From positions 1 to 64,000 of the forward strand of contig NW_019029039.1 in assembly GCF_002105155.1 (NCBI RefSeq): a stretch of 64,000 nt of DNA, written 5' to 3'. This DNA is from Lobosporangium transversale. Lineage: Eukaryota; Mortierellomycota; Mortierellomycetes; Mortierellales; Mortierellaceae. A program made the translations under genes and the position numbers. Positions 35,175 through 45,578 of this stretch are shown here, in pieces. The number at the start of each line of letters is the position of its first letter. Positions within the stretch are counted from its first letter, which is position 1. The notes under the pieces are model-generated. The model worked only from the letters and a program-made list of their open reading frames with translations, had not been told where the DNA came from and searched no databases.

Positions 35175-37451
35175 TTATTCTTTACTGCTTGAATCTCCAT
35201 CAAGACAGGCCCTCAGTCTGCTCAATAAACTTGGGTTTCTTCTGTGTTCGGTCTCTTCATTTCGTATTGCACGTCTATCCATGAAAGCCTCAATGTGGTC
35301 ATACAATTTATCGAGTTCTTCTCTCTCTTCTTTACCCTGTGGCCTTGTTAGGATATCTTTGGTAAGCTCAAAAAAGTCGCGCGATAGACCGAGGACAACT
35401 GTAGGATCCTTTTTTTTGCATGGGCTAGTCTCTGGCGAGGAGTACCCATCATGGGGAACCTTCTGGATTGTACGGTTACGCAGGACAGTGCAAACCATTG
35501 AAGGCGAATATTCTTGCCTTAGTGCTGGACTAAAGTCTGCATCAAGATCTTCGGCATCTTCAACCTCCTCCTCGTCAATAAAATCGCTATCCTGGTATTG
35601 ACGAAATATAGTACTGAATTTGGGATTGGCGATCGTCATCATTGCACAATTAGTAATAGATTGTGTAGGACCTTCGGCATGGCACATTGTGAGATAATTG
35701 AGGATTGTGAAGTCTTTTTGGTAATTGATGACATCTGTCAATTTTTCGTATTTTTTGATCAAATCATCTTGAAGTTCCTTTAATCTATTGTCAACGGTAT
35801 CCATCCCGAGAGCCCTAAGTTGCCTATTCACATCGTCAGGCAGCGTCGGAACATTGGCAAAGCAATGGCGAATACAAGCAGGGGTAACAGTATTCCATGC
35901 CCTCACCAAGCATTCCCAGAGAGAGGCATAGTTAGCTGTAGCTGTTGATGATTGGAGATTCTCGCGAACTCGAGCTACTGTCTCAAGCATCTCTTGGCTG
36001 TAGTGAACCTTGAATGAACGAATAACACCTGCATCCATAGGTTGAGTGATAGATGTTGTGCCTGGAGGAAGTCGTACTAATGTAATATTACTAAGGCCAG
36101 CTTCCTCTCCTCCACAATGTCCTGGTACACTGTCTATGAGTAGTGCAATTTTGCGTCCCTGCCTTTGCATATCCTCATCCAAGTCCTGAAGCCATCCATC
36201 AAACAGAGGTTTGGTCATGTAGCCGGAACAGTGTGTATTTGAATCGATTTTGCGTTGAGTGTCTTCTTTTAAACCTTTGGGCTTATGTTTTGATAGCACA
36301 AATAGCTTGCGTTTGTCAGTTCCTGTGGAGTTGCTGCAAATAAGGATTGACACACGAGCTGCACGAATAATTTTTGTTCCCTGTACAGCGCCTGCTGCTA
36401 GGGTTCTTGCTGACAATGCTCTAAGATAAAGGCCAGTCTCGTCGCAGTTATAGATGTCCTCTGGGTGGAATGTAGAGAGCGACTTCTTTATCTCCTCCAT
36501 CCGAGCCTTACAAGATTCCATATCGACACCTCCACTTTCTCCATGTCCAATCTTTGATGAAATTCCTGATCGTGTCTTGAATCCCATCCTTTCGAAAAGG
36601 CAAACGATTCGGGTATCTCAGTCTCCTTATAATAGTCCTTCATGATGCTCCACAGTATAGCTCCTATTCCTCTTAGTCGAGCCTCTGTTACAATGATCTT
36701 GAGTCTCCTTTGTTCTTCAAACCACTTTAGCAGCGCTTCTTCAACGGCCTCCATGGTCCTTGAGCTAGTTCGAGTAATAGCCTTAGCAGCTTCCTCAGAC
36801 TTTCCATCTTTCATACTCAATAAAGAATCTCTTTTATTCCAAATCCCACTGGCAGTGAAAATGTTGATGCCAAGTCGTCGAGCAATAGAAGATACTGGGG
36901 TTTTGGGGTCAATATCCTTGGCTTTTATCACTTCATTGATAAATTTTATTTTGTCATAGTGTGATGGAGTTATATGTGTTGCCTTTGGAGCTGCCTTTCG
37001 CGACTTGTCCACGCTTATTTCTTATAGGCTTGGCAGATTTCTGGTTTAGTTTTCCTGCTTCAGCTGAATTTGGAGCTGAATTTTCTTTTTCACACGCAGA
37101 CTCACACGCAGACTTTGATGGTCGAACTGGAGTAGCTTGACTTAATCGCTCAATACGGACCCAGTCCCATTGACTACTGGGTACTTGTGCCACACTCTGC
37201 TGGGACTGAGGGGAGGAAGCTGACAAACTCATAGAATGAAGAACACTTGGGCTGAAGGCAGTTGTTACATTCTTTGAAGGTCTTCCTCTTCTCCTTGGTT
37301 GACTTGATTGCAAATTGGATAGACTTGAGTCTATAGGAGATAGCTGGCTTGACTGCAGAGGCAGAGGAGACAATTGACTCGAAAGCCCAATAGGGGACGA
37401 AGAAGCGGCCATATGTTGAGCTATGGGTATATTGGGAATAGCGGTCGCCAT
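35175..37451 (-). pseudogene. Tigger-like transposase, split by two single-base frame shifts
   Basis: Three overlapping open frames read in order. Piece 1 (37451-36954) is Ser/Gln-rich with an AT-hook-like RRRGRPSK. Piece 2 (37012-36488) has the pogo/CENP-B-type helix-turn-helix (KIKFINEVIK...SSIARRLGI) and a second DNA-binding region up to FAFSKGW. Piece 3 (36587-35175) is the DDE_1 catalytic domain with Asp49 in NCDETGLY, Asp152 in LLIDSVPGH and Asp185 in PMDAGVIRSFK (numbered within piece 3). Thirty-two residues separate the last two, the DD32D spacing of Tigger elements. Pieces 1 and 3 share a frame. Piece 2 is shifted by one: an extra base near 37005 and a missing base in GGATGGGATTC near 36585 would explain it. 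All catalytic residues are kept. Real decay and base-calling error are both possible. Confidence 0.85.
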
Positions 37452-37546
37452 GATAATAGGTGAGTGTGAGAAAAGTCTTTTTTTTTTATTTTTTTATTTT
37501 TTTGGAAATTTCAAAAAAAAGAAAAAAAAAGAATAAAGGAGCCCAT

Positions 37547-37626
37547 CAATATAATTGAAATTGAATTGAAGTGAATAAAAACAGACCAGTTCCCTCAGTA
37601 ATTCGCGAATTACTGAGGGACGACTG
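37547..37626. repeat. right terminal inverted repeat of Tigger-like element
   Basis: Inverted copy of 34949-35028, with its palindrome at 37592-37619. A TA follows. Confidence 0.93.
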
Positions 37627-37850
37627 TACATCACAGCAAATATTGCTCGGATAACATGCCGGCTATTTTTTTTTTTTTTTTTTTTTTTTTTTGTTATAGC
37701 TATTGTTTTTGAATAAACTATGCAATGTATATAATGAGATCATGTGACAATGTCAAGAATTAGTGGCGCAACCAACCAAGGCCATTCATTGTGATGTAGA
37801 TCCTTTGAGCATCTCCCTCCGTTACCATTGCGTGTGCGAAAATTTCATCC

Positions 37851-38886
37851 ATGAGTGATCGACCACCATCAAAAGCACAAGGAGGGAATGAGAAAGATAC
37901 TCCTAGTAGCTCTAGTAGTACGCTCAAGGACTCAGGCACTTCATCATTTATGTCTCAGTTCTACACACCCATGAACCCAACTTATATTACATCACAATCC
38001 CAGACATCTGCATCTCAAGCACAGCCATCGCATGCTACTTATACACAGCAAACAACGCATTCACAATATACACAGTACCAGCCAAGCCCCGCTGCGGCTG
38101 TCACAACAGTACAGCCTAACTCTAATACTTCTTTAATGGGTGCAGGGGCAGCCTTAATCTTGGCCAATTTAACTACGCTTCCTGGCTTCCTCTCGGAAGC
38201 TGCGATCCAAGAGGCGCGTCAAGAGTATTTGGGGCAACAACAGTTTGGCCATAACTCAGCACAAGCAATCCATTCGCACCCTTCTCCTCACTCCTCTCAC
38301 CTGCCATTGTCTTCCTCCTCCTCTCATCCCTACTCTAATCCTCAATCGTATCATTACCAACCTTCTACATCCACCGGAAATCCCTCAACAGATCCGCATA
38401 CTGCTATTGACTCCTTGCTGAAGGAACTTCAGCAATCACAATCCACGTCTTCTAATACATCATCTCCATCATCAGCATCACCAGTACCACATACAATATC
38501 ACCACTAAACCTACAGCCACAGCCATCACAATCGTCCCAACCACTTGAATCCACTTCTGCAGCTGCTGCACCTGTGACTTTAGAAGACTTCAGTACTGGA
38601 AAGATCACGCCACAGCTCCTGAAAGCTTTAGCCAGCGTCGCTGAGGCAGATACCCAACAAGGAGGCCTGCTTTTAGACGAGATTAAGCGATTAAAAGAAA
38701 AGCAGCTGAATATTGAACGGTCATTGCATAAGGATCGACAAGCTTTATTAGAAAAGCATAAAAAAGAGCTAGTTAGGCTACAAGCAAAGTAAATGAAAAT
38801 CTTATTTGCCGGAAGAGTGAACTTTTTTTTTTTTTTTTTCCTTTTTTACGTTTTACTCTCTCTTGCTTACTGCTTTTTTTTTCTTT

Positions 38887-38920
<34 letters not shown>

Positions 38921-39164
38921 TAGCGAGATAATGGGTATAAATATCAAACATGAATTACAGCAAACGAAGATGAACCATAGTGAAGAGCTGAAGCAATTTG
39001 ACAAGAATGTGATCCGGACATTGGACAAGGAGATCAAGCGCGTGCAAGAATCGCTAGCCAAGTCCAAAGTTCCTATGATGGTGTGTACGACTGATCCTGT
39101 CAAGATTGCTGCGCAGATCCGAGTATTACGGCTACTTGAGGACATGCTGTTGCAGACAGAGTAA
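37851..39164 (+). CDS. DGCR6-family protein
   Basis: Two exons, 37851-38788 and 38924-39164 (392 residues). Residues 1-230 are Ser/Gln/Pro/His-rich and probably disordered. From about 235 the protein matches the DGCR6/gonadal family: a helical segment DFSTGKITPQLLKALASVAE, a coiled coil (EIKRLKEKQLNIERSLHKDR), then LKQFDKNVIRTLDKEIKRVQ with VPMMVCTTDP and a final hydrophobic helix (IRVLRLLEDML). These correspond in order to the animal DGCR6 blocks ending in DQKIVLELDRKV...FYVTTNPQELMLQMNLLEL. The molecular function of the family is poorly defined. The intron begins at AA|GTAAAT, so the unspliced frame stops at once. It contains a T tract then an A tract. The start lies about 225 bp from the right end of the Tigger-like element, so promoter sequence may have been affected by the insertion. 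Confidence 0.75.
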
Positions 39165-39638
39165 AAAAGAGCAAAATAAATATATTTGATGGTACCCAAT
39201 AACCCCCATTCAAAGGCATAGTGTGCTAAGGTCACTTAATAAATTGTGTTGCAATTGAGTGGGCTGGATCGTGTGTTTGTTTGACGCGTTTCTTTGCAAT
39301 TACTGCTACGATTTTTTTTCGGTAGCAAAAGTTCTAGAAATGTCGACAGATGACGAATGGGGAAATGGAATGCAAAACTATAAAACGCCGCATTTCTGCA
39401 TTTTTGTATCACCACAAATAAAAATAAGAAACTCACCAACAACTGCGCACTTGCTGCTTTCCAAGAACGCCATTTGACGACAACGTCAGCAAACATTTCC
39501 AAAGACGGGGAATTGGTGGCGGATGTTCCCAAATTGTCGGGTATAAAATGCGACCGTTTCCCCTCATTTAGAACCCCAATCCTTCCTCAAATCATAACCA
39601 TCCAATCCCTTTCTCTCTATCAATTTACTCATCTCAAC

Positions 39639-40038
39639 ATGGTTCTCTCCAACTGTGCTCACTTCGACCGTGAAACTCCTAGCTCGGAGTTGTCAGAGAT
39701 CATGACCTCAGCTGATTCGTACTGCCTCAAGTACTTCCCCATTGAGGGCTTGGGTCAGACTAGCCGTGATATCCTCGCAGCCGGAGGCGCCAAGTGGGAA
39801 AACCTTTTCCCAGAGGTATTTTATCAATCTTATTGTTGCTGTTTTTTATTGTTGTCGCAGGACATTACTTTACAACTAGCAATGGTACATCCCAACGACA
39901 ATAGTATCTAATGAAACGACTCTCATTTTTTAAACTATCGTTCATGATCCATTAGAACTGGGCTACGGAGAAGGATCAGACTCCTTTTGGATGCATGCCT
40001 CTTCTTTATATTAACAAGAACGGAAAGGTAAAATGAAG

Positions 40039-40076
<38 letters not shown>

Positions 40077-40814
40077 TGTAATATTATGAAAACCATCTAC
40101 TTTTCTTCTGACTTTTTTTTTCTTTTTTTCTTTTTTGGTTCTAGGAAGTGGTCATCTCCGAGTCAGCTGCAATTGATTTCTACTTGGCCAAGCAATTTGG
40201 CATGCTAGGCTCGAATCAATATGAGGAGGCATTGATCGGAGCCTTCTATACCTCAACCTCATCTGTAATGATTACCTTTGTTTCCCAAGTTACCTGGAAC
40301 CAATCCGAAGCAAAGAAGGCTTCCCTTGAAACATTTAAGGAGCGTTCATTCAAATACTGGGTTAAGGCCCATGAGCGCCACTTGATTGACAATGGTAGCA
40401 ATGGACACTATGTCGGCAACGAGGTAATGGTCATTCTTTTTTTTTTTTTTTTTTATACTTGTGAGCTTGCATGAAACATTTTAGATGTAACATAGTGAAC
40501 TAATATAATAATTGGCATTCTTTTTTTCTTTTCTTTTCTTTTTTTTTTGTATTTATTCCTGGTTCTATTAGCTGACTCTCGCTGATATCAGGACCACTGC
40601 CTTCTTTAACCATCTCTCTCATCAGCCTGAGGGCCCTGAATTGATGGAGATTGTCAAGGCGGCCCCTGCACTCTGGAAAGTCATGGAGACTGTCAACAAT
40701 CACCCCAAGCTGGCCAAATATCGTGCAAGCGAGGATTATAAGACCTTGGTTGAGAATACAATTGGCTTCTACAAGGACCCATTTGCCGCTGTTGCTGCTA
40801 TGGCGGCCAAGTAA
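39639..40814 (+). CDS. glutathione S-transferase
   Basis: Four exons: 39639-39815, 39956-40027, 40145-40423, 40572-40814 (256 residues). The N-terminal thioredoxin-like domain shows LKYFPIEGLGQTSRDILAAG and FGCMPLLYIN, with the cis-proline position, and ISESAAIDFYLAKQFG, whose Glu-Ser pair binds the gamma-glutamyl part of glutathione. The all-helical C-terminal domain has the N-capping/hydrophobic-staple pattern LTLADIRTTAFFNH. By family it conjugates glutathione to electrophiles. The architecture is sigma/alpha-like. Against a typical length of about 210 the protein has about 25 extra N-terminal residues and a C-terminal extension (SEDYKTLVENTIGFYKDP). All introns are GT-AG, phase 0. Confidence 0.88.
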
Positions 40815-41254
40815 ACGAGAAATACTTTAAAGAAGTTTCTTGAGTATATTAAAAGAAGACATTTTTGTCTGATTGTATAAATAAAATCGTGTCCTCAACA
40901 ACTGCTATTCCACACATGTTTACTTATCAATGGTGCTCTCTCTCTCCATATCTCCGATTTTGGGTCATGAAATAAACCATGTTTAATTTTCATCATTCTC
41001 GATCAGCTACCAACCGCAGTTAAGAAGGCACCAAGGATGTACTTGATCTCTGTCAAGTACGCAAACCAAGCCCACATGCATATATTTATTAGACATTCGT
41101 GCGTTGCATGGGTACATATTTTAGGTATTTCAATCGATAGAGGAGGCGGAAATTCTCATGCCCCTCGCTATCTAAATTTCGAACCTTGTATACTGTATAA
41201 ATTATGATTATGAAGGTTTCAGAAATGTTGAGAGAGGAGAGTACATGTACTGTA
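40815..41254. other. 3' region of the GST gene up to the Tc1-like element
   Basis: No gene recognised. The pre-insertion palindrome of the Tc1-like element begins at its right edge. Confidence 0.5.
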
Positions 41255-42589
41255 CAGTCACCTGAAATAAAGTTTGACAAAATGGATTTTCTTGATTTTT
41301 TTTTGAACAACCTGGACAAACAGCTCATATGCAACATACATAAAGACTTCATCAATACACATGAAATTTTACATGCTCACTAAAGAGGTCAATACTGTTA
41401 TTTATTGGGGTTTTGAAGACGGCATTGTTAGAGTAGCAAAAGTGCCATGTAGGTTCAATAGTGAGTGTTCCTACCATCGACCCCATTCACTTCTTCCAGC
41501 CTTTCGGGCATGGTAGCGACAAGGCTGGCCAGCCTCTCTTGCGGTAAATTATTCCACTCTTCGATAAGAGCCCGTGTGAGAGTGGGAAGATCTCTTGGCC
41601 CTTTAGCGCGCCTATCGAGTGCATCCGCAAGAAGTGACCATACATGTTCAATAGGGTTCAAATCTGGGGAGCATGAAGGCCAGTCTGGAATCCTCGGGAT
41701 GCTGTTTTTTTCGCGCCATTCTTTTGCAATCTTACAAGTATGAACTGGAGCATTATCCTCCATAAGTATGCCATCCTCTACCTCAGCCATAAATCTGGCT
41801 AGCTCGCCTTGATATACATCTTCCACGAAACACCGTGCATCTTTACGACCTCTTTCAAATACAACCAACCGAGACTTGCTGGTTGCTGTGAACGCCCCCC
41901 AGACCATCAGAGTTGTTCTACCACTTTTGAAAGTGGGTGCGAGGCAATCATGATCGTACTTTTCCTCTACTTTACGCCAAACTCTTATTTGACGAAAATG
42001 CTCACCAACTTCAAATGATGATTCGTCAGTCCAAACTACCCGATTCCAGTCTTCCATGGACCAACTCATATATTTTTTGACAAACTGCAGCCTCCTTTTT
42101 ATATGTCCTTCTTTTAAGAATGGTTTTTTTACTGCAATCCGGCTGAAAATACCCAGTGAATGCAATGCCTTCGCAACTGTCCTCTCGCAAACTTTGTTCG
42201 GCAATTGGTTAGTGATATCATTAAGAGTACACCTTCTATTCTGCTTAGTATGGCGAACGATGCTCCTGAGGTCCCGTTCACTTAGTACTTTGGGCCGTCC
42301 TGGGATCGGAGTGCAAGCAGTGGTGCCTCCTTCTTGGTACACCCTGATAATATTAATAACAGAGGTTCGGGGTACACCGCGTTGCAATGCGATTTCCGCA
42401 GCCTTCATGCCCACGAGGTGCATTCCAACGATGATACCTTTATTCTCAATGTCTAAGTGTCTCGCCATGGTGGTTTACTCAAGCTGTTTGTATGTGAAAA
42501 ACAGGAAGGAAAGAGATTGAAGGAAACGCTTCCCTACGTAACTATTTCAATATTTTATTTTTTTGTCCAATCTTTGTTTCAGGTGACTG
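41255..42589 (-). mobile_element. Tc1-like DNA transposon, apparently intact
   Basis: A 1,335-bp element flanked by TA (41253-41254 and 42590-42591). The ends are imperfect inverted repeats of about 27 bp: the left starts CAGTCACCTGAAATAAAG and the inverted right end CAGTCACCTGAAACAAAG. Nearly the whole interior is one uninterrupted transposase frame on the minus strand. The ends and the intact frame indicate a young and possibly active copy. Confidence 0.94.
41455..42468 (-). CDS. Tc1-like transposase (DD35E)
   Basis: An uninterrupted 337-residue frame. The N-terminal paired-like helix-turn-helix region (1-110) includes GMKAAEIALQRGVPRTSVIN and the GRPKVL linker. The catalytic core has Asp148 in VVWTDESSF, Asp238 in LMEDNAPVH and Glu274 in SPDLNPIEHVW. 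Thirty-five residues separate the second Asp from the Glu, one more than the usual DD34E of Tc1. It catalyses cut-and-paste transposition into TA. Length, order and all catalytic residues are normal, with no frameshift or stop. It lies between the GST gene and the tRNA-Leu gene. Confidence 0.95.
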   Translation of the reverse strand: MARHLDIENKGIIVGMHLVGMKAAEIALQRGVPRTSVINIIRVYQEGGTTACTPIPGRPKVLSERDLRSIVRHTKQNRRCTLNDITNQLPNKVCERTVAKALHSLGIFSRIAVKKPFLKEGHIKRRLQFVKKYMSWSMEDWNRVVWTDESSFEVGEHFRQIRVWRKVEEKYDHDCLAPTFKSGRTTLMVWGAFTATSKSRLVVFERGRKDARCFVEDVYQGELARFMAEVEDGILMEDNAPVHTCKIAKEWREKNSIPRIPDWPSCSPDLNPIEHVWSLLADALDRRAKGPRDLPTLTRALIEEWNNLPQERLASLVATMPERLEEVNGVDGRNTHY

Positions 42590-43602
42590 TACATGTACTT
42601 CAAGGGATACGAGGATTGAGTTGATGGCAGATCTGCTGAATTTTTTTTTTTTTTTTTTTTACTACATATTGGATCGCGACCAAAAACGTGTTTTTCTTGG
42701 CAGTATTCAATATCGGAAAAAAGATATTTGCACGGCCCTGTGCGAATATTTTTTTTTTTTTTATTTGCACAAGGAGTTATTATCTTATCTCAGTCTTTCA
42801 AGTAAAAAATCCGCCTTGAATTAGTGGAGTGGACTATTTTTAAATAAGAACATCAATAGACAGGAAGCATTAGGATCGCATAAATACGTTGGTGCGTCTC
42901 TAACCGTTACTGTCACTGAATTGTAGCTGGATGTTATAATTAAAAAGCTACATTGAGCCTACAGCGGCGAGCCTTTTTTTTTTTTTTTTTTTTTTTATTG
43001 GATATCAACAAGCTCAACAGGAACTCCTGTGCTTCTCATCAACACAGAATTGTCCTCAGTGAAGGTCTCAATGGACGGCACATTGTGAACCGTTGTTCTT
43101 CCCTCAAGAACCAAGTGCTTACTACATGCTACTATATCCAATCTACAGAAGAGGACGCTAGATGTAACAGTCCGTTCAGTGCTAAGCGAGACTGCACCTA
43201 AAATTGTGACGAAGTTTACTTTAAGCATGAATGGCTCCTATCAGAGTGAGCGACAAATGGAACCTGTTATATACCTTCGATTTAAAATAATTTTAAAGGA
43301 ATCTATAATGGATCCATGGAGCGATTACTTGTATAAACTATTATAACCATAGAAATAGTAAAATTATGCCATTTTATGATGACTGTATGTTATTGCGCCG
43401 GAGCCTTGAGAAGCAGAGATCACTCACCTAGGCTATCGCTATGATATGGACAATGAGTTTAAATTTATCCAATAATTGCTATTTCTCACGACTGGTTTTA
43501 AAAAATGAAAAAAAAAATACCGTCATGCAAATAACTTCATCATTTAATACTTTCGTATCCTTAAAGTTAATAAGGAGTCCAATATAAAAGAGCAAAACAT
43601 AG
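42590..43602. other. spacer between Tc1-like element and tRNA-Leu
   Basis: No gene recognised. T tracts lie at 42641-42660 and 42975-42996. Short frames here lack family features. Confidence 0.5.
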
Positions 43603-43685
43603 TGAAGAGAGTGGGATTCGAACCCACGCCTACGAATAGACCGCGGCCTTAACGCGGCGCCTTAGACCAACTCGGCCATCTCTCC
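43603..43685 (-). tRNA. tRNA-Leu (anticodon AAG)
   Basis: An 83-nt type II tRNA on the minus strand. The acceptor stem GGAGAGA pairs with TCTCTTC (one G-U pair), then A73. The D arm starts TGGCCGAGTTGG. The anticodon stem CCGCG/CGCGG encloses loop TTAAGGC with anticodon AAG (codon CUU, also CUC by inosine). A long variable arm is present, and the T arm is GTGGG-TTCGAAT-CCCAC. Box A (TGGCCGAGTTGG) and box B (GGTTCGAATCC) are intact. There is no intron. Confidence 0.97.
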
Positions 43686-43887
43686 ATTGTTGAGATTTAG
43701 GAGTCTAGAATGTCAATAGTACTAGAGTTTTTTGTGACAAAGCTCGAGTTCACGTGCTTCGATACGTGACTTAGTATGGCCTTACAGCCAAGCTGTAACT
43801 GCCTTTGACGGCCAAGGAAGACCACTCAATGCTATAGATTATTGGACACCGCTTTGCTTACGACTTAGGAATGGGTTCGGTGAATTG

Positions 43888-43946
43888 TTTATAGAGCTAA
43901 CATTTTAATATATTTTATATGACCTCATAGATCCTTGTTATCAAAA
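43888..43946 (+). repeat. diverged copy of the short retroposon 3' end
   Basis: It aligns with the body of the element at 44190-44280. Shared words are TTTATAGAGCTAACAT, ATGACCTC and TCCTTGTTATCAAAA, with scattered substitutions between them. A short interrupted A-rich tail follows. No target duplication was found around this copy. Confidence 0.6.
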
Positions 43947-44189
43947 CCAAGAAAAAAACGATTGACTTATTGCAGGATTTTCTTCAGCATTATTGCCGCC
44001 TTGGCACACTGTAAAAGAAGAAGTTATAGATAGGATTAATCTGTTGTTCATACAGGAAGTTCGGAGTACCTTGAATAGTTGATATTGTTGACAAGTTACA
44101 AAAGAAAAAAACGTCATTGTGGTCTGTGCACTTGTTCCTTTAATTCTGTTTTTTGCAATCCGGACAGTACAGTTCGTGTTTCTGATTTG

Positions 44190-44280
44190 GGGCAACCCAT
44201 TTATAGAGCTAACATCTAAATAAATCCTACATGACCTCGTGGGTCCTTGTTATCAAAAAAAAAAAAAAAAAAAAAAAAAA
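44190..44280 (+). mobile_element. short poly(A)-tailed retroposon with 19-bp target-site duplication
   Basis: The direct repeat AGTTCGTGTTTCTGATTTG lies at 44171-44189 and again at 44281-44299. The segment between is about 65 bp of unique sequence ending CTTGTTATC, then 26 A. A target duplication of this length plus a 3' A tail is the mark of target-primed reverse transcription. It is a 5'-truncated LINE end or a SINE. The related segment 300 bp upstream shows that this 3' end occurs more than once. Confidence 0.8.
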
Positions 44281-44299
44281 AGTTCGTGTTTCTGATTTG

Positions 44300-45578
44300 T
44301 TTATTACATGTTTCCTGTCGCCTTTTCTTGAACATTAATGATTAGTATTTGCTATTAAGTAAGTCAGCAGGATGGTCGGTTTCGACTGTTCTATCGGCGA
44401 GATGCCTCCTGTGGATGGTTAGCCAAGAATCTGTGAGGAGCGATCAATTTGCTCTATTGGAAGAGCACAAGAGTAAACTTTTCGGAACCTACTGGCAATC
44501 CTTTCATCGAGGACGTTGGTACTAGTGTTTAACATTGGGTTGCAACGATGTTAATGATCAAAGAGGTTGCAATTGATACTACCAATGGACCGTGAGTGTG
44601 ATGTGACGAAAAGCAAACTAAGATGTGTTTTGAAAATATATAATAGTCTTTGTGATGGGGACAAATCATGGAGTTGGATTATGTTTGTTTCGGGTGTTGG
44701 CTAATCCTTACACCCTAACATAATGGTAAAATATAGTTCTTTCACTAAAACAAAAAAAAAAGAAAGATAAAGGGAGTACATGTGTTGGTCAAGTCCATAT
44801 TTCATTATTCATTAAAAAAAAAGAGCTTGGAGATCTTTTTGTGAAATGAATCTGGAACGGGACAAGTGTAGAAGAGAGAGGAGAGCCGAGGTAAACAGTT
44901 TCATCCTACATCTTCCTTGCATGTTTTGATGAGACTGTGTAGCCTAGTGAACAACACGCATCATTGAGTGACCTGTCAGACATAAATGAACAGTTTAATA
45001 TTCGTGTGCATGTAAATTGTAAATGGTGGCACATGTCTAATGGGCTCGCTTTTTTTCTTTTTTAACTGACTGGAAGGCTGTACATGTCTTTTGTGGGTTT
45101 CCGAGAGCAAATGTCAGCATGTACATCTGTATTCTCTAGTGCGTGAGTCTGCATCCCAATCAATGCATTCTGTTATCATTCGCGAAATCAACCAATTAAA
45201 GAGAGATAGAAGAAACGCAATTCCCCTGACATGATGTCTTCGCCCAAATGCAAAAAAGAAAAAGCTGCCTGTCTAAATTGAACCCGTAATATTCCTCCCT
45301 TTCCACCCTCGTTTCTTCTCGGGTCGTGTAGCGGGGCAGATATTTTTTTTTTTTTTTTTGCTTCTTTTGGCATTCCCGTCATAAATAAAAATTTCTGTTG
45401 CGCATTGAATCAATCAAATCAAAATCCTTTAATACGCCAATTTGAAATTTCTCACATATCCATCTTTCCATTGCTTCTTTCTCCTCTCCTGTCTCTCCAG
45501 TTTCTTTTCTTTTCTCTTATTGTACGAACCATTCTATTGTGCCATATACCTTACTCTGATTGAGCCAAGTCATAAGAA
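44300..45578. other. spacer upstream of the FAD monooxygenase
   Basis: No gene recognised. Plus-strand sequence at 44370-44740 gives short protein-like pieces in different frames with stops between them. This could be a decayed element, but I cannot identify it. The last 150 bp are pyrimidine-rich, a common 5' region in fungi. Confidence 0.4.

Larger units (their letters stand above)
34949..37626 (-). mobile_element. Tigger-like (pogo superfamily) DNA transposon
   Basis: A 2,678-bp element flanked by TA on both sides (34947-34948 and 37627-37628), the expected Tc1/mariner-superfamily target duplication. The ends are inverted repeats identical over 80 bp (34949-35028 against 37547-37626) and similar for about 17-20 bp more. 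Each end starts CAGTCGTCCCTCAG and contains a 28-bp perfect palindrome. The interior carries one transposase on the minus strand. Identical ends suggest recent insertion, but the transposase frame is broken twice by single-base shifts, so the copy may be non-autonomous as assembled. Confidence 0.93.
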
